64,000 nucleotides of DNA. Origin: Apis mellifera. Its lineage: Eukaryota; Arthropoda; Insecta; Hymenoptera; Apidae. The stretch covers positions 2,016,501 to 2,080,500 of the forward strand of contig NC_037642.1 of assembly GCF_003254395.2 (NCBI RefSeq), given 5' to 3'. The translations under genes were made by a program, and so were the position numbers. Positions 47,766 to 59,270 of this stretch are shown in pieces. The notes beneath the pieces are model-generated. The model had not been told where the DNA came from and did not search any database. It saw only the letters and a list, made by a program, of their open reading frames with translations. The number at the start of each line of letters is the position of its first letter. Position 1 is the stretch's first letter.

Positions 47766-48218
47766 AATGTAGACGGGATTAATCCTCGGGGTGGAAAAAA
47801 AAAAAAAAAAAATTTCACACGACTCAGAAAATATTTCATTTTCGACGTGAAAGTGAATTTTGTCTTTTAGAAAGATTAAATATCTCGTGTTAAAGAGATT
47901 AGATCTTTTATTTATTTTATGAAAAGTGATTTCCTTTCCAATTATAGAGAAAGATGAAAAATATAAAATTCTTTAAATTTCTTGAAATAGAAGTAAACGA
48001 TAATGGAACGAACGAAGGAATATAATTAATTTATCAAAATAAATGGAAGAATAAGAAAGAAATTATTTAAATTATATAAATTTTATATCGTATATCGCTG
48101 TAAATTAATAGGTATATGTAAAATCAAGGTGGTGCAAGTTGATTTGTAGGTGTCACCTTGAGGAGATCTCCTTGAAATCAAGCTAGTTACCTTAAATGTA
48201 TTATAATGTATTTTTCAG
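47766..48218. other. AT-rich stretch ending in a complex segment
   Basis: AT-rich to 48120. From 48125 unique sequence with repeated CAAGG/CCTTG motifs begins, including the palindrome GGAGATCTCC at about 48163-48172. Confidence 0.4.
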
Positions 48219-48294
48219 TCTATATGGTGACAAGGAGAATTCAAGCTTTCAAGGAGAGTTCGATGATCCATGGCAAAGAGTTATTCAAGGTTAC
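48219..48294 (+). CDS. Candidate short exon of unknown gene
   Basis: A 76-base plus-strand segment between a T-rich acceptor (GTATTTTTCAG) and a donor (GTATGT at 48295). The first base would complete a split codon, then 25 codons read LYGDKENSSFQGEFDDPW and QRVIQGY, a convincing acidic, mixed composition. The unspliced frame runs on to about 48352. The segment also takes part in an inverted-repeat pattern with upstream sequence, so secondary structure could be the reason for its unusual composition. No family recognised. Confidence 0.2.
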
Positions 48295-48417
48295 GTATGT
48301 AAAATGATTTTCGAAAGTATAGCTGTTCGACGAGGTGAAGGTTGAAAGTTTGAGAACCTATTATAAGGAATGATAATAGGTAATGATTCTTTGAGATTAT
48401 TATACTATTGGATCTTA

Positions 48418-48458
48418 TGATCACCTGTGATCAGGTTCTTGAACTCGTTTCGAGAACC
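48418..48458. repeat. Adjacent competing hairpins
   Basis: TGATCA-CCTG-TGATCA at 48418-48433 directly abuts a 10-bp stem (GGTTCTTGAA at 48434-48443 with TTCGAGAACC at 48449-48458, one G-T pair, loop CTCGT). An alternative stem ACCTG/CAGGT overlaps both. Confidence 0.75.
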
Positions 48459-50023
48459 GGTTAATGCATGAGAGACTAAAAAACGCAGGATGTTTTATTT
48501 AAAGGAAGAAGGTTGATTTTTATACGTTTCAAGAAATTTTTCATTTTGTAAAAATTATCTTGTATAGCTAAGGATATAATCTAGAACGTTACATGCTTGT
48601 CGATAAAATTTTAATAAAATTTGAATTTGAATTATTTGTCTGATATTATATTACATTTATATTGAAAGAAGATGGAAGAATTAATTGTAAAAATTTTATC
48701 TCAAGCAAAATAATATCATTAATGATTGATTGAAAAATTTAGTTATATCTATTATTGTATATCTATTACTGAAAATGATTTATAAATCTTGAGTTATAAA
48801 TATAATATTTAATATTAAAATATAAATTTTGTAAATCACGTACATATTATATTTGTTTTCCATCTCATTTTTAATTTAAAACAATTTATATTTCTTCAAA
48901 TCTTTACACTTTCCTTACATCAATTTTATAATAATTATAATTTTTATTAATTAAATTCAACAATCTTTATAATATTTCTACATCATCATCATAGATCATC
49001 AGCAGAGAAGAGATCAATCATATTAACCAATTCAAAATCAATTCATCAAATACAATTCATTCTCAAAAGCTAACTGTTTCATTGGATGAAAAAAAAAAAA
49101 AAAGGGAAATAATCGATCGAGCTGCTGGTCACGAATTTATTTAAAAAACGCAGACTAGTATTTATCTTCGGGATTTCAATATTCCTTTCGTTTTCATTCC
49201 CCTCTTATTCCCTCTCTTTTTTTTTCAAATACGCGAATGCACTCTTGCTCAAATATTGTTTCACTACATTCACAAAGTCGAAGTCAAATATTCTATTACG
49301 GTTCGAGTTCGATTATCCGGATATCGAACATCCAATTATCCGTATACTTTTTGATCGATATATCTTTATTGAAATAGTAGTTATAGTCATCGATGTAACT
49401 GAGAATTTACAATACATAATACATAAAAAATATAAACAATATTTTTGTACATTTTCTTTTAATATTTATCAATTAATGAAAATACAGATGAATTAAGAAG
49501 ATCGTTTCGATAATAAAAATCCTCAATTTGTAGAAAAATTATGTGTAAATGTCTAAACAACAGAAGAAGTTGTATATTTTCATTTGTTACCCTCTTTCAA
49601 CAAAGTCAAATTATATTTGTTGTTTTTGATTTATATGTGATATCTATGATTCAATACATGAGTTACTTTGTGATAGCCACTTTTTGATTTGAAGCTTAAA
49701 ATGCAAATACGTTTGAGAATAAATAAATTACAAAAATTTGTTTTTTATTGGTTTTTATTCGTTTCAAAAATGAACTTTCGAAAGCAGTTCTCAAAAGTAT
49801 TATATTTTATCAATTTTGAATAAGAATCGATTTTATCAATCTCTAATGACAAATTTTGTCAATTTTTACGAAATCCTCGATCTTGGAATCCGTTGCCACG
49901 TTTACTTTCCTCTCGTCAGAACGAGAGCGAAAGGGAAACAAAAGTGACGAAAGAGAGTGAAGAAGAGGAAGAAAAAAATACTAGTTGTGTTTGTGTCCTG
50001 AGTTTTGCAGGGTGCAGTTTCAC
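48459..50023. other. AT-rich stretch
   Basis: AT-rich to about 49880. The plus frame 49245-49496 is Ile/Phe/Tyr-biased and unsupported. It contains an imperfect inverted repeat around TTATCCGGATA (about 49313-49323). From 49890 a purine-rich segment leads to the candidate exon. Confidence 0.5.
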
Positions 50024-50142
50024 CTTGGTCAAATATTTTTCGGTTTTTCGTTCGCGGTGCACGATGCGCAGATGTTGAAGGGCCACGGTCAAGGGGTGGT
50101 CGAAGGGGTGGATTACCGCTGAGTAGTACACGATGTTTCGAG
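50024..50142 (-). CDS. Candidate internal exon of unknown gene, minus strand
   Basis: The minus strand has an acceptor-like AAATTGCGCAG, two bases completing a split codon, exactly 39 open codons, and a donor GTGAAA after AAG (plus 50018-50023). Third positions are mostly G or C in the first 28 codons, while second positions are AT-rich, a typical coding signature. The reading is RNIVYYSAVIHPFDHPLTVA followed by LQHLRIVHRERKTEKYLTK. If unspliced the frame would run into a Ser/Phe low-complexity tail to 49916. The acceptor lacks a strong pyrimidine tract. No family recognised. Confidence 0.28.
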
Positions 50143-52005
50143 CTGCGCAATTTGACCGAATAGAGACGCGTTACGTGATTTTTTTTTTTTTTTTTTTTTT
50201 ATAAAAAAGAGAAAGTTCTAACTGTTTCATTGCTCCAAGTAACATTTAAATGGACACTTATTTTCTTTTTTAAATTCCTCGCGTGGAATCTGGTAAATAG
50301 CCGTTTTTATGTTATTTTTCTGAGAGTATGCTTTTTTAAACTTGTTTTGATCTCTTCTTTTTTTTTTTCATCGATCTTTTTCTTTTTAATTTAAAATGGA
50401 ATGGTAGTATCTTTTGATGTTTTGAAAGAGAAAGAGGGATGAAAGTAATCGTTTGGGAATATTTTTTTTTTTTTTATTACGATAATACTTTCTAACAGTA
50501 ATATTCGATTTTAATTCTTTTCCTCTTTTTTTTTTTCAATTTAAACTAAAAAATTTATAATTTTTCGCCTCGTAATATTTAATGTGATTAACGTAACTTA
50601 ACGATATATCGATAAAATAAGAAAAACAAATCATCATTAAATACACGATACAAATATTCCAAATGAAAACAATTTTAAAACAAAAAAAAAAGATAAAGAA
50701 TATTATTATTTTTTCAAGAAAAATATGGAAAGAAAATTCACGTGCTTTAAAAAAATTATTTCTCTGTATAAAAATAGCCCTTTTTCCTTTGGAATTAGGC
50801 TTTTTATAAAAGATAATTTGCATAGTAAAATTTTCAATGGGAATATAGGTATATTCTATTATAGATATACATAAAATAGTATAAAACACATATATTGAAC
50901 ACAATAAATGTATTCATAAATTTGAGAGTAAAATGGTTCTGTATTCTAAATACATAAACTCACACACACACACAGGGAGAGGGTACATGACCCGCACGTA
51001 CAATTTTGCAGTTAGAATATATTGAAGAGAATAATTCATTCACCAATAGCAGCGCTTTCGAAATAGCGGTTTGCTGAGCTTTGTCCATTGTATTTTCTGT
51101 CATCGATTTTTGTATCTATTCGAATTTATCTTGATAAAAAGTTATGATTACGAAATCTTAAAACTTCTCGAGAACTTTGAATTAATAATATTTTAAAAAT
51201 AATGTCGAATAAGTACTTTTTTATATAACGCAAAAAAGACAATGAATAAAATATGGGATTGTTACGAAAAGAATGCAAAAGTATCTAAGAAATTTCGGAT
51301 ATTTTAAAAATTAATTCTAGTTATTCTGGAAAATATATTAAAAAACATAAAAAGATAAATCTAATTGCTTTAAAAATAAATCGCAATTATTTAAAGAAAA
51401 AAAAATGACTTTAAAAAACGTGCGAGAATCAATATTAAAAATTAAAATATTATGAATACGAGAATCGTAATAATATAATAAAATTACATTATTCGAAAGG
51501 AACAAATTTCACAAATATTTAAAATAAGTTTATTTTACAATTTAAAATAATAAATATTATTTATTTAATTAATATTGAATTAGGAGTGTTAAAAATTCAA
51601 AGATTATAAAATAAATAATTTTCCATAATTAAAAGTTCAAATTTAACTCTTTTTTTTTAAAAAGAAAATTAAATTTACATTTAAAAACTTTTATTGAGAA
51701 TTTATTTCTGTTTTTAAAATTTTTTTTGCTTCGATAATCTGTTTAATGTTTGTAAAAGAAAAAAAAAAAAAAAACAAGAGTAACTATATCGAGAATATAT
51801 TTTCCTCTCTGATCTTTGCATACATATATATATACCTATATAATAATCATATTAAACATATGTTTATATAATAAATTTTCATGCAATTAAAAAAAAAAAA
51901 AAAGGAGAAATTTAAAAAATTCCATCCCTCTAAAAATGTAAACCTCTACATTTCTCTTGCTATTAAGCGTACGTGTATGATTTTACTTTTCTCCTCTCTC
52001 CACAT
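50143..52005. other. AT-rich stretch with long homopolymers
   Basis: A 22-base poly-T at 50179-50200, other poly-T runs near 50462-50476, a poly-A near 51760-51774, and a (CA)n run at 50960-50974. The minus frame 50536-50904 is Phe/Ile/Lys-biased. No gene seen. Confidence 0.6.
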
Positions 52006-52340
52006 TTATTATTATCACACCACTGTATAACACGCATATAAATTAAAGATACGCACATATATCTGCAATGGCATAATTGCATTTACATGCAACACTCCGA
52101 AATGGATCCGCGAATACACACATCCGCGGATATCATACATGCACAGACACGATTCATGGAATGATGAGTGTATGTAGATGCACTCTATCTGTAGATTGAT
52201 AGGTATGTATATACCGGTAGATATGTACATTTACGTAATCGGATCCACATTGTACATGTGATTCGAAGCAAACGTGTGTACACAACGCGACATTGCGGTG
52301 ATGTACGATCGTTTCTTATATAGTTTTCAAGGATTTCTCA
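52006..52340. other. Unique segment rich in TACAT/ATGCA motifs
   Basis: Complex, moderately GC-rich sequence with many ATGCAT-like words and two copies of TCCGCG (near 52107 and 52122). One unsupported minus frame (52015-52230). Possible regulatory DNA. Confidence 0.25.
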
Positions 52341-53329
52341 TGACATATTATTATTACTATTATTATTATAGCTGATCGTTAATATTTTCTTACGAGGATA
52401 AAGGGTAAAAGATGTGATAATTAATTCGGATTAACAAGTGAACATTTACTGAGAATTTCGTAGGAATACAAACGAATCTATTATATAAATTATATTTTGT
52501 ACAGGAGAATAATTTTAAAATTTTAACACGCTGTAAGTTTGTCGAAATTGTTTTTTTTTTTTTATTTAGTTTTGAAATTAAACCTGTATTTTTTCCATTG
52601 TTTTAGATATAATACACTGAAAGAGAGAAATGTTACACAGTGTTAATCTTTTTGCAATGAATCCTTGTTAGGAATGAATTTTATATTTTAAATTATATAA
52701 TTGTTAAATTTTATTAACTAACTAAAAAATTGAAAATGTAATACTTTTTGTATTGTCTGTTAAAACTTTCGAAAATTTCAATGATGAAAGAATATCTAAT
52801 TATTTTTTTAAGCGAATCTTCTTGTAATTTTATAAACTTTATAAATTTTTATCAAATCTTTTTGTAGATGATAATTTTTAAAGAAATATTCAAATGTATA
52901 TTTTTCATTTTTAATTTTGTATGCTTTCTAATTTAATAGTTTTATCATGAATATTTAACATTCTTCAATTAACATTTCTGATTCATCTGAAATTAATCAA
53001 TATTTTGATTCTTACTTGTAAGAATGTTTAATTTATAATTCAAATTTCTAAATTCAGATTTTTTTAAATTTTTTAAATAAAATTCAATGTCATTCGCATA
53101 AAAAAAATAAATTTATATCAAAATAATATTTATAAAATAAATCTCAAAATTTCAAAATAATAAATTCTTATATTGCTATATCAAGATGCAAAAAATATAG
53201 AATAATATATAATCCATTACAAAATTCTAGATTGTTATATTTGAAAAACTTGCTTCAAAAAAAGAATATAGTGCTATAATTATATAATTTTTCAAAATCT
53301 TTCAGATTTTTAATAGGATTTACAATTAG
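52341..53329. other. AT-rich stretch
   Basis: AT-rich; poly-T at about 52551-52563; nothing recognised. Confidence 0.6.
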
Positions 53330-53740
53330 ATGCGATCGTTGCATACGCATATATCAAACAAATACTTACAACTTTGCATTTCAACAAAACAAATCAACAC
53401 GAAGCTAATTGAAAATTCTTCCGTATTATTACAGATATCAAAAACGGATAATCACACCGGGATCTATAGCGAAAGCTCTTTTCATGTGGAAACACAAACC
53501 GTCGCTTTAAAGAACAAAGAACGATCGAACTGGCGCGCTTCGCGCGCAATTCTATTCCTATTACGTGCAACTGCAATCGCATAATGGAACCGCGACAGAC
53601 GCGAATTCGGAAAATTCGAATTTTCGAAAATACATCAATTGAACGGGTAGAGGTTTCCAATTCGTTGCACACCGAAATAGAACTATTTTCTATGGCACTC
53701 TAGCAAACGCCGAATACCTGCACCATCTGTGTATGTAATT
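53330..53740. other. GC-richer unique segment
   Basis: Two opposed frames (53330-53584 plus, 53394-53672 minus) are open. A near-palindromic TTCGGAAAATTCGAATTTTCGAA segment lies at about 53606-53629. No frame has splice support. Possible regulatory DNA. Confidence 0.2.
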
Positions 53741-54429
53741 ACGGTATTTGACTTCGATACAGTTGAAATTCCATTTATTTGGATCTGTGGTTTATATGAT
53801 AGAAGTTCATTGATTTTCCTCCCCGATGTCTGTGATTTTTATCTGCGTTTAATATGATCATGCACCAGGTGGAAGAATCACAGGTAAATTTTTTGTGGAC
53901 GTTGAATGGATAGTAATAGGTATATGTAGCATAATATGATACATATATGTATTTTCGTTTGTTTACTGATAACAGATTGGTTATTTTTTAAAATTTCTTA
54001 ACATTTTCCACTTTTCTGATGAAACTAAATGTCATGAACTAATTTTGGTGACTAATTAATGATGTATAATGCTCGTGAACAGATAAGAACAGAAAGAACA
54101 TTACTTTCAACATTTTCACTTGTCTTTAATTATTTTGAGATTGACGTGATTAAAAAATAAATCAGGATTTCCTCGCATAATTAAAGATATATTACCAACG
54201 AAATTTTCAAAAATTATAAATAACAAAACGAACGAAGTTTTATAAGTAAATTTTAAAATAATGTAAAGATGATAAAATTGTAATCTATCAAATTATTTAT
54301 ATTATTAATTGATAGATTGTTGTACAAGAATTATTTTTGGAATAAAGATTCAACTCTCTATTTATTAAGAAAACACTTATATATTATGCTCGATGTTTCT
54401 AATTAATAATTTTTTATTAAATTTTACAG
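53741..54429. other. AT-rich stretch
   Basis: AT-rich and without open frames of note. It ends in the T-rich acceptor of the following candidate exon. Confidence 0.55.
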
Positions 54430-54617
54430 TTTCATTCTACATACTATTCCCATATATTTGCCCACGAAATGTTCAACGTACTTATGAACAGTGGTGTAAA
54501 TGGAGTATTGAGCTTTCAAGAGGATTGGACAATCTCTAAAACACGGAAGGATGAAAGTAGCTTGGAGATAAAATTATTCATGATAAATCTTCCAGAATTT
54601 TCCAAGTTCGAATTGTC
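54430..54617 (+). CDS. Candidate internal exon of unknown gene
   Basis: A 188-base plus-strand segment between a T-rich acceptor (TTAAATTTTACAG) and a donor (GTGAGT at 54618). It stays open for 62 codons plus two bases of a split codon. The reading is mixed: FHSTYYSHIFAHEMFNVLMN, SGVNGVLSFQEDWTISKTRK, DESSLEIKLFMINLPEFSKF. Without the donor the frame ends at TGA one codon later. A second plus frame is open for its first 35 codons (with YICPRNVQRTYEQWCKW) before a stop, so the register is not certain. No family recognised. Splice signals at both ends are the main support. Confidence 0.22.
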
Positions 54618-55510
54618 GTGAGTATAATCTGTTAGGGACAAGGAACAAGGGGTTGATCGTCCTTCAGATTAAACTGATACAGGATAGATCGATGATACTT
54701 TTTGTTTCGATAAAATTTTGCATTCGTAATAATTCTAATGAATAAATACATTTTGATTTTATAACGATGCATTATAACGATTTATAACAGGTAATCTTAA
54801 AAAAAAGATATCTCATTTTAAACAATCTGATTTTAGATAATTTTAGAATGATTATAGATTGTTAAAAGTGAATTTTTTTAATTGAAAAAAAGTTCCAAAT
54901 ATATATTTTTCATTTTATGTAATAATAAAAGATTTGGATATTTTTAAAAATAACGAAGAATAATTTTCAAATTTTTAAATTATTATAAAGAGATACTTTT
55001 TATGTGCTGTTCACATATATACATATATATATATATATATGTATACATATATGTATTTAGTAAAAGTGATTGTACGATTCGAAAGCTGACGAGTGAAAGT
55101 ATCTTATTTTTAAGATTCTTACGAATATATTATATGTAGTATGTATATTATTAACCAGTTAGTCTAGCAAAATTTAATAAATTTTATAATATTAATAAAT
55201 TTTCATAATATCAAATAATTCGTCACAACAATAATTTCAAATACATATATACATATGTATATGCAAATGTACATATATATCATATATCAAAGGTTTAATA
55301 GTAAAAAAAAAAAAAAAAATATAGTAGAACTTCATTTATTTTGACAAAATTTTAGAAAAAAAAAAACGTTCAATTAATTGAATTCTGATGCTGATTGAAT
55401 TTATTTACCTGAACGTGAACTCCTTTATTATATCCTGAATGGAAAATTTAATAGTAAAAATAATAAGAAAAAAAATGGTTAAAATAGATAGATAAAAAAA
55501 AAAGAATGGA
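54618..55510. other. AT-rich stretch with TA-rich palindromes
   Basis: AT-rich, containing the long alternating tract at 55012-55056, TA-rich palindromic words near 55240-55285 and a poly-A run near 55303-55318. No gene seen. Confidence 0.6.
55012..55056. repeat. 45-base alternating TA/CA tract, near-palindromic
   Basis: Strict purine-pyrimidine alternation over 45 bases with roughly mirror-complementary ends (ACATATATA... and ...TATATGT). Prone to cruciform formation. Confidence 0.9.
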
Positions 55511-55860
55511 TTAAGCTTCCTTCACGTGAATTAAAATATGAGTTTTATTCTTAATGGAATCTTTTTTTCTTTCCACTTTCTGAAAAAAGAAAAAAGAGAC
55601 AAGGGAATAAAGAAGAGGTGGAAATTTTGGAACCCTCTTTCCCACTTCCGGTCTCGCCACCAGCCCCGTATTCGTACGTGTGTACCAAGGGACTTCACCG
55701 ATCAATTGCAATCAATTTGTGAGCGGCGAGAGTGTCCCAGCCGGAGAACACGATTCAACTTTCTACACCAATCCCGAACCGACCAATTTTTATTTTTTCT
55801 TTTTTTTTTATTTTTCATTTTTATCTTTTTTCCACCGGCCTAGCGTCGTTTTGTTTGCTT
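55511..55860. other. Small GC-richer island with poly-T
   Basis: Open frames at 55538-55843 and 55680-55952 plus end in Phe-rich poly-T readings. Minus frame 55511-55711 is unsupported. Nothing recognised. Confidence 0.3.
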
Positions 55861-56489
55861 TCATTTCCATCGTATTTAACAACATGCAATATTTGATAAC
55901 GCTCGATGATCGTTCGAGAGTACCATCCGTGTTCTCGACGATAAAAAATTAAACATCGTGTCGTGGGATAATTTCGAAATATCCGTCTGTGAAAAAAATA
56001 TAGAAGTTAGATAGTACAAATACACTTTTCGAATGTAAATCTTGATGGATTGAGAATTCAGTTAATTGTATTTTTTTTTTCCCTTCTTCTTCTTTTTTCT
56101 TTTTGTTACTTTATTACAAGCTCTCCCAATAAAAATAAATTTCTTCCTTTTTCTCTTTATGCATACCTGCAAGTAAATATTCATCGATTTCAGAAATTTG
56201 AAATCAATATAAGGATGTGGATGTACATCCAATTATCAAACAACAATTTCAAAACAATATTTTCATAGTTTCTTCTTTTCTCTTACAAATTTGAACTTGA
56301 AATCAATCTTTCTAATGAAATAGATGCATACGTATTCAAATTTGCAAATACTTTTTTTCAGATTTTCCTTCAAATTTCCCATCTTTTCTTCTTTTTTCTT
56401 TGCGTATCGAATTCGATCGTAATCAATTCTTCAAACGAAACAATACGGAAGAAGAGTATTCAAGATCCTGCCGATTTTCATGAAAAGCA
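55861..56489. other. AT-rich stretch
   Basis: AT-rich with pyrimidine-rich runs; nothing recognised. Confidence 0.55.
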
Positions 56490-56780
56490 AAATTCATCGC
56501 GGTGAACAGTGTTTACCGAACGGTCGGCCGTCATAATGCGGAGTGACCGTTGAAATTTTCCAAACCGAAGCGCAAACAGCCCCCGAGTTTGACTTCATTT
56601 TGCCAGGCGTTCGGTAGAAGGGAGGCGAATAATAAGGTCGTCGGTGCATGCATCCTACTGCACTTCCTGGGGGTGCACTGCAACCGTGTGGCGCGCATGC
56701 GCGCCCAAAATTTGCAATTTTCGACGATGGTGGATGCAACGCTTTCCCAACGAATTCCATTTTTCGAAGCTTTGGTTTTT
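56490..56780. promoter_or_regulatory. Isolated CpG-rich island with NRF1/EWG-type site
   Basis: A 290-base GC-rich island isolated in AT-rich DNA. It contains the palindrome described in the next entry. Opposed open frames (56550-56831 plus, 56494-56760 minus) are without splice support. Island size, isolation and the NRF1-type motif suggest a promoter or promoter-proximal element. Direction is unknown. Confidence 0.35.
56690..56705. promoter_or_regulatory. Perfect 16-bp palindrome containing NRF1/EWG core
   Basis: GGCGCGCATGCGCGCC is its own reverse complement and contains GCGCATGCGC, the consensus of vertebrate NRF1 and its insect counterpart Erect wing. Such sites act in promoters of nuclear-encoded respiratory and neuronal genes. 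The match is exact; occupancy is inferred. Confidence 0.5.
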
Positions 56781-58650
56781 CAAATTATCCCGTATTTATT
56801 TATCCAATATGAATTGGACATATATATATAGAGAGAGGAGTCAAAGTCGAAAGTTTCTTTCTATGTGTGTGTGATCCCATTATAAACGTTGTTTCGTGTC
56901 TTTCGTGATCGATTTCACACAGTTTGTTTTCTTGATGGATTAATATATTATCTTATCAATAGTATAATCAGTCATAAAAATTTTCATATATTTTAAGTTA
57001 TAATTATATTATATGTAATAATTATTAATTAAATGTAATTATATACATATATTTTATATTTTGAGGGGATGAAATTAATTCTGAAAATTATTAAAAATAT
57101 TTAAAAGAATGTAAAAATTTTATCACTTAAATAACACGCATAATCGACAAATTTGATTCAAATTTGATTTTCTCTGCTTTTTTTTTTTTTTTAATATTAA
57201 AAATGGAAAAAAATTTAATCCATATTCCATTTTGAGGATATTTTAAATTATTATAGTCTACTGAATTTCATTGATTAATCAATAGCTATCGATGAAAGCC
57301 AGTAATTTAAAGCCAATGTTCAGGCGATCCAATTGATTTCCGGAATGGAGAAATTCGGTTTTGGGAAATCTTCCCAAAAGAGGGTTATCCTTTTTTTGAT
57401 TTTTCAGCGGTTTCCCTTCCGTTCACTCGATTCGTTCGTTTAACTGTCTGCGCGGCAAATGTGTTAGGTAATTGGATTATCAAGTGGCAGAAGGTAATTA
57501 GCCTGGCTTTCAAGAGATATGGTTTTTCCGAGACTTTCGGAAATAAGTTTCCAAAGAAACGGTTCGAGTAATTTTTTTTTTTTTTTTTTTTTTTTTACCT
57601 AGAATTCAATTTCTTCGTGGAAATTAGTTGATCCGTCTAGACGTACTTGATTGTACATATTACTTTCCGCTCTTTCTACATACTATCATACAATAATATT
57701 ATTGTTATAACCCGTATAATAAAAGAAGATTTTAAAACGTGAAGAGTAATCGTCAATTTTTTTTCATTTAAAAAGTCTCTTTGTCGTATAATAAATTTAT
57801 TTATTGAAAATTATAAAGCAAATTTAAAAGTTCTGTTAGAGTAGAGCGTTAAATTTTTTATCTTTTAATTAATAAAGTTATACATATATATATATGTATA
57901 TATATATTTTTTTTTATTGAGCATTTGAAACTTCAATTGAATTTTATATTTTAACTAAACTGTAGATATATCAAACACGTAAATACATTTATTTCTTCGT
58001 TTTATACAATTCTTTTTTATTCAATATATGAAAATAAGAAGAAATTATTTTACGTTATGCCTAAAAAAATGTTTTCATGGAAAGAAAGCATAACTCAAAA
58101 TTAACCACGAAATTCCACAACGCGTCAAGAGAAAATTTAAAAAAAAAAACAAGAGAATAAAACAAGAGAGATAAGTAGAACATCGATTATTCGAGTTAAT
58201 TGAGACATAAATCCGATCGGATAAGCGGTTCTTTGAATAAATCTTCGACAAAAAAAAACTTTATCATAAAATAATTGAAAATTAAACGATTTTCAAACAT
58301 GGATATTTATTATAAAAATAAGTCAATGATAAGAGAAATAATATTTAAAAATAAGAATAACTTTCGAGTTATAATTAATACGTTTAAATAATATATATCA
58401 GATAATTTAAAACAACATAAGATTATAGCTTATACTTCCATAATAATTTACATAATCATCTTTTTGTATATATACCTAATAATATAAATTATAGAAATAA
58501 TATTTTTAGCATCTAACCAGAGAAATGTGCTAAAAAAAAATAAATTAATTATTTTCAAATAGTGTCTAAGGATAGCCTTAACGAATAAATCTTGTTACAC
58601 TAATTCGAATATTATTATTATTATAAATTTTCCTATTCATCCATTATTTT
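56781..58650. other. AT-rich stretch
   Basis: AT-rich with a 25-base poly-T at 57572-57596 and a 22-base perfect TA-rich palindrome at 57879-57900. A slightly GC-richer interval at 57300-57560 holds no supported frame. Confidence 0.6.
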
Positions 58651-58652
58651 TA

Positions 58653-58859
58653 TTGAACCAAAGTAAAATTTTCTTTACGATAATTTCACCCCCCGACACG
58701 TTCCTCGGGCGCAACAATCTGACCGATCGATTTTTCGCGCCAGCCACGATTCCATGCCCGTTGATGGACAATTATGAACGATATAGTGGCCGAAGCAATG
58801 GAGCAGGGAATATCGAAACAGAGGTCAAACCGTCGGTGTCATGTTCGAAGCGTAATTAG
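58653..58859 (+). CDS. Weak candidate ORF at start of GC island
   Basis: A 68-codon plus frame with a protein-like reading after residue 12, for example PPDTFLGRNNLTDRFFAPAT and MDNYERYSGRSNGAGNIETE, ending at TAG. It starts with an ATG in AT-rich sequence and continues into a GC-rich island that extends 400 bases past its stop, so the open frame may simply reflect the island. No acceptor of quality and no family recognised. Confidence 0.12.
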   Translation: MNQSKIFFTIISPPDTFLGRNNLTDRFFAPATIPCPLMDNYERYSGRSNGAGNIETEVKPSVSCSKRN

Positions 58860-59270
58860 AATCGCATTACACTTGACCCCGCGGAACGCTAATAATTGTC
58901 GATCCACCGCTAATAAACGGCTTACTCAATGAGGGAACCAGCCCTCGGCCTCGAATATTTCGAGACGCGTGTGCACCACCACGGGACATTTCGTTTATGA
59001 TCGTGTTAATTAGCTTTGTCCGCGAGTTGCTTCTGTTCCACGATGATTAATAACGTGCCCTCGACCCGTCCACGACGACGACGACGACGACGGGGACGGC
59101 GACGGCGACGGCGACGACGATGATGATGATGATGATGACGAGTGATTCCCGACCACGATGATCATTAGTTCGTCTGGTTACGACCGTGTCTCTTGGTTAC
59201 GCGGTTTCACGAGCCCTCTTTCAATCGTGAAATTGCGGTCTAATTGCGTTCACTTTCTTTCGTTTCTGTG
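58860..59270. promoter_or_regulatory. GC-rich island with compound repeat
   Basis: CpG-rich unique sequence with ATTA and TAAT homeodomain-type core words (for example near 59011 and 59045), followed by a compound trinucleotide repeat. Resembles a developmental enhancer, by inference only. Confidence 0.25.
59072..59141. repeat. Compound trinucleotide repeat (CGA)n-(CGACGG)n-(GAT)n
   Basis: About seven CGA units, then alternating GACGGC units, then about seven GAT units. One plus frame reads it as an Asp/Gly run, another as an Arg run; none is part of a supported protein. Confidence 0.95.

Noticed and set aside
57572..57596. Long poly-T and poly-A runs as possible retrotransposon tails (also 42650-42675, 50179-50200, 24977-24998)
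   Set aside because: No adjacent element body or target-site duplication; homopolymers are ubiquitous in this AT-rich sequence.
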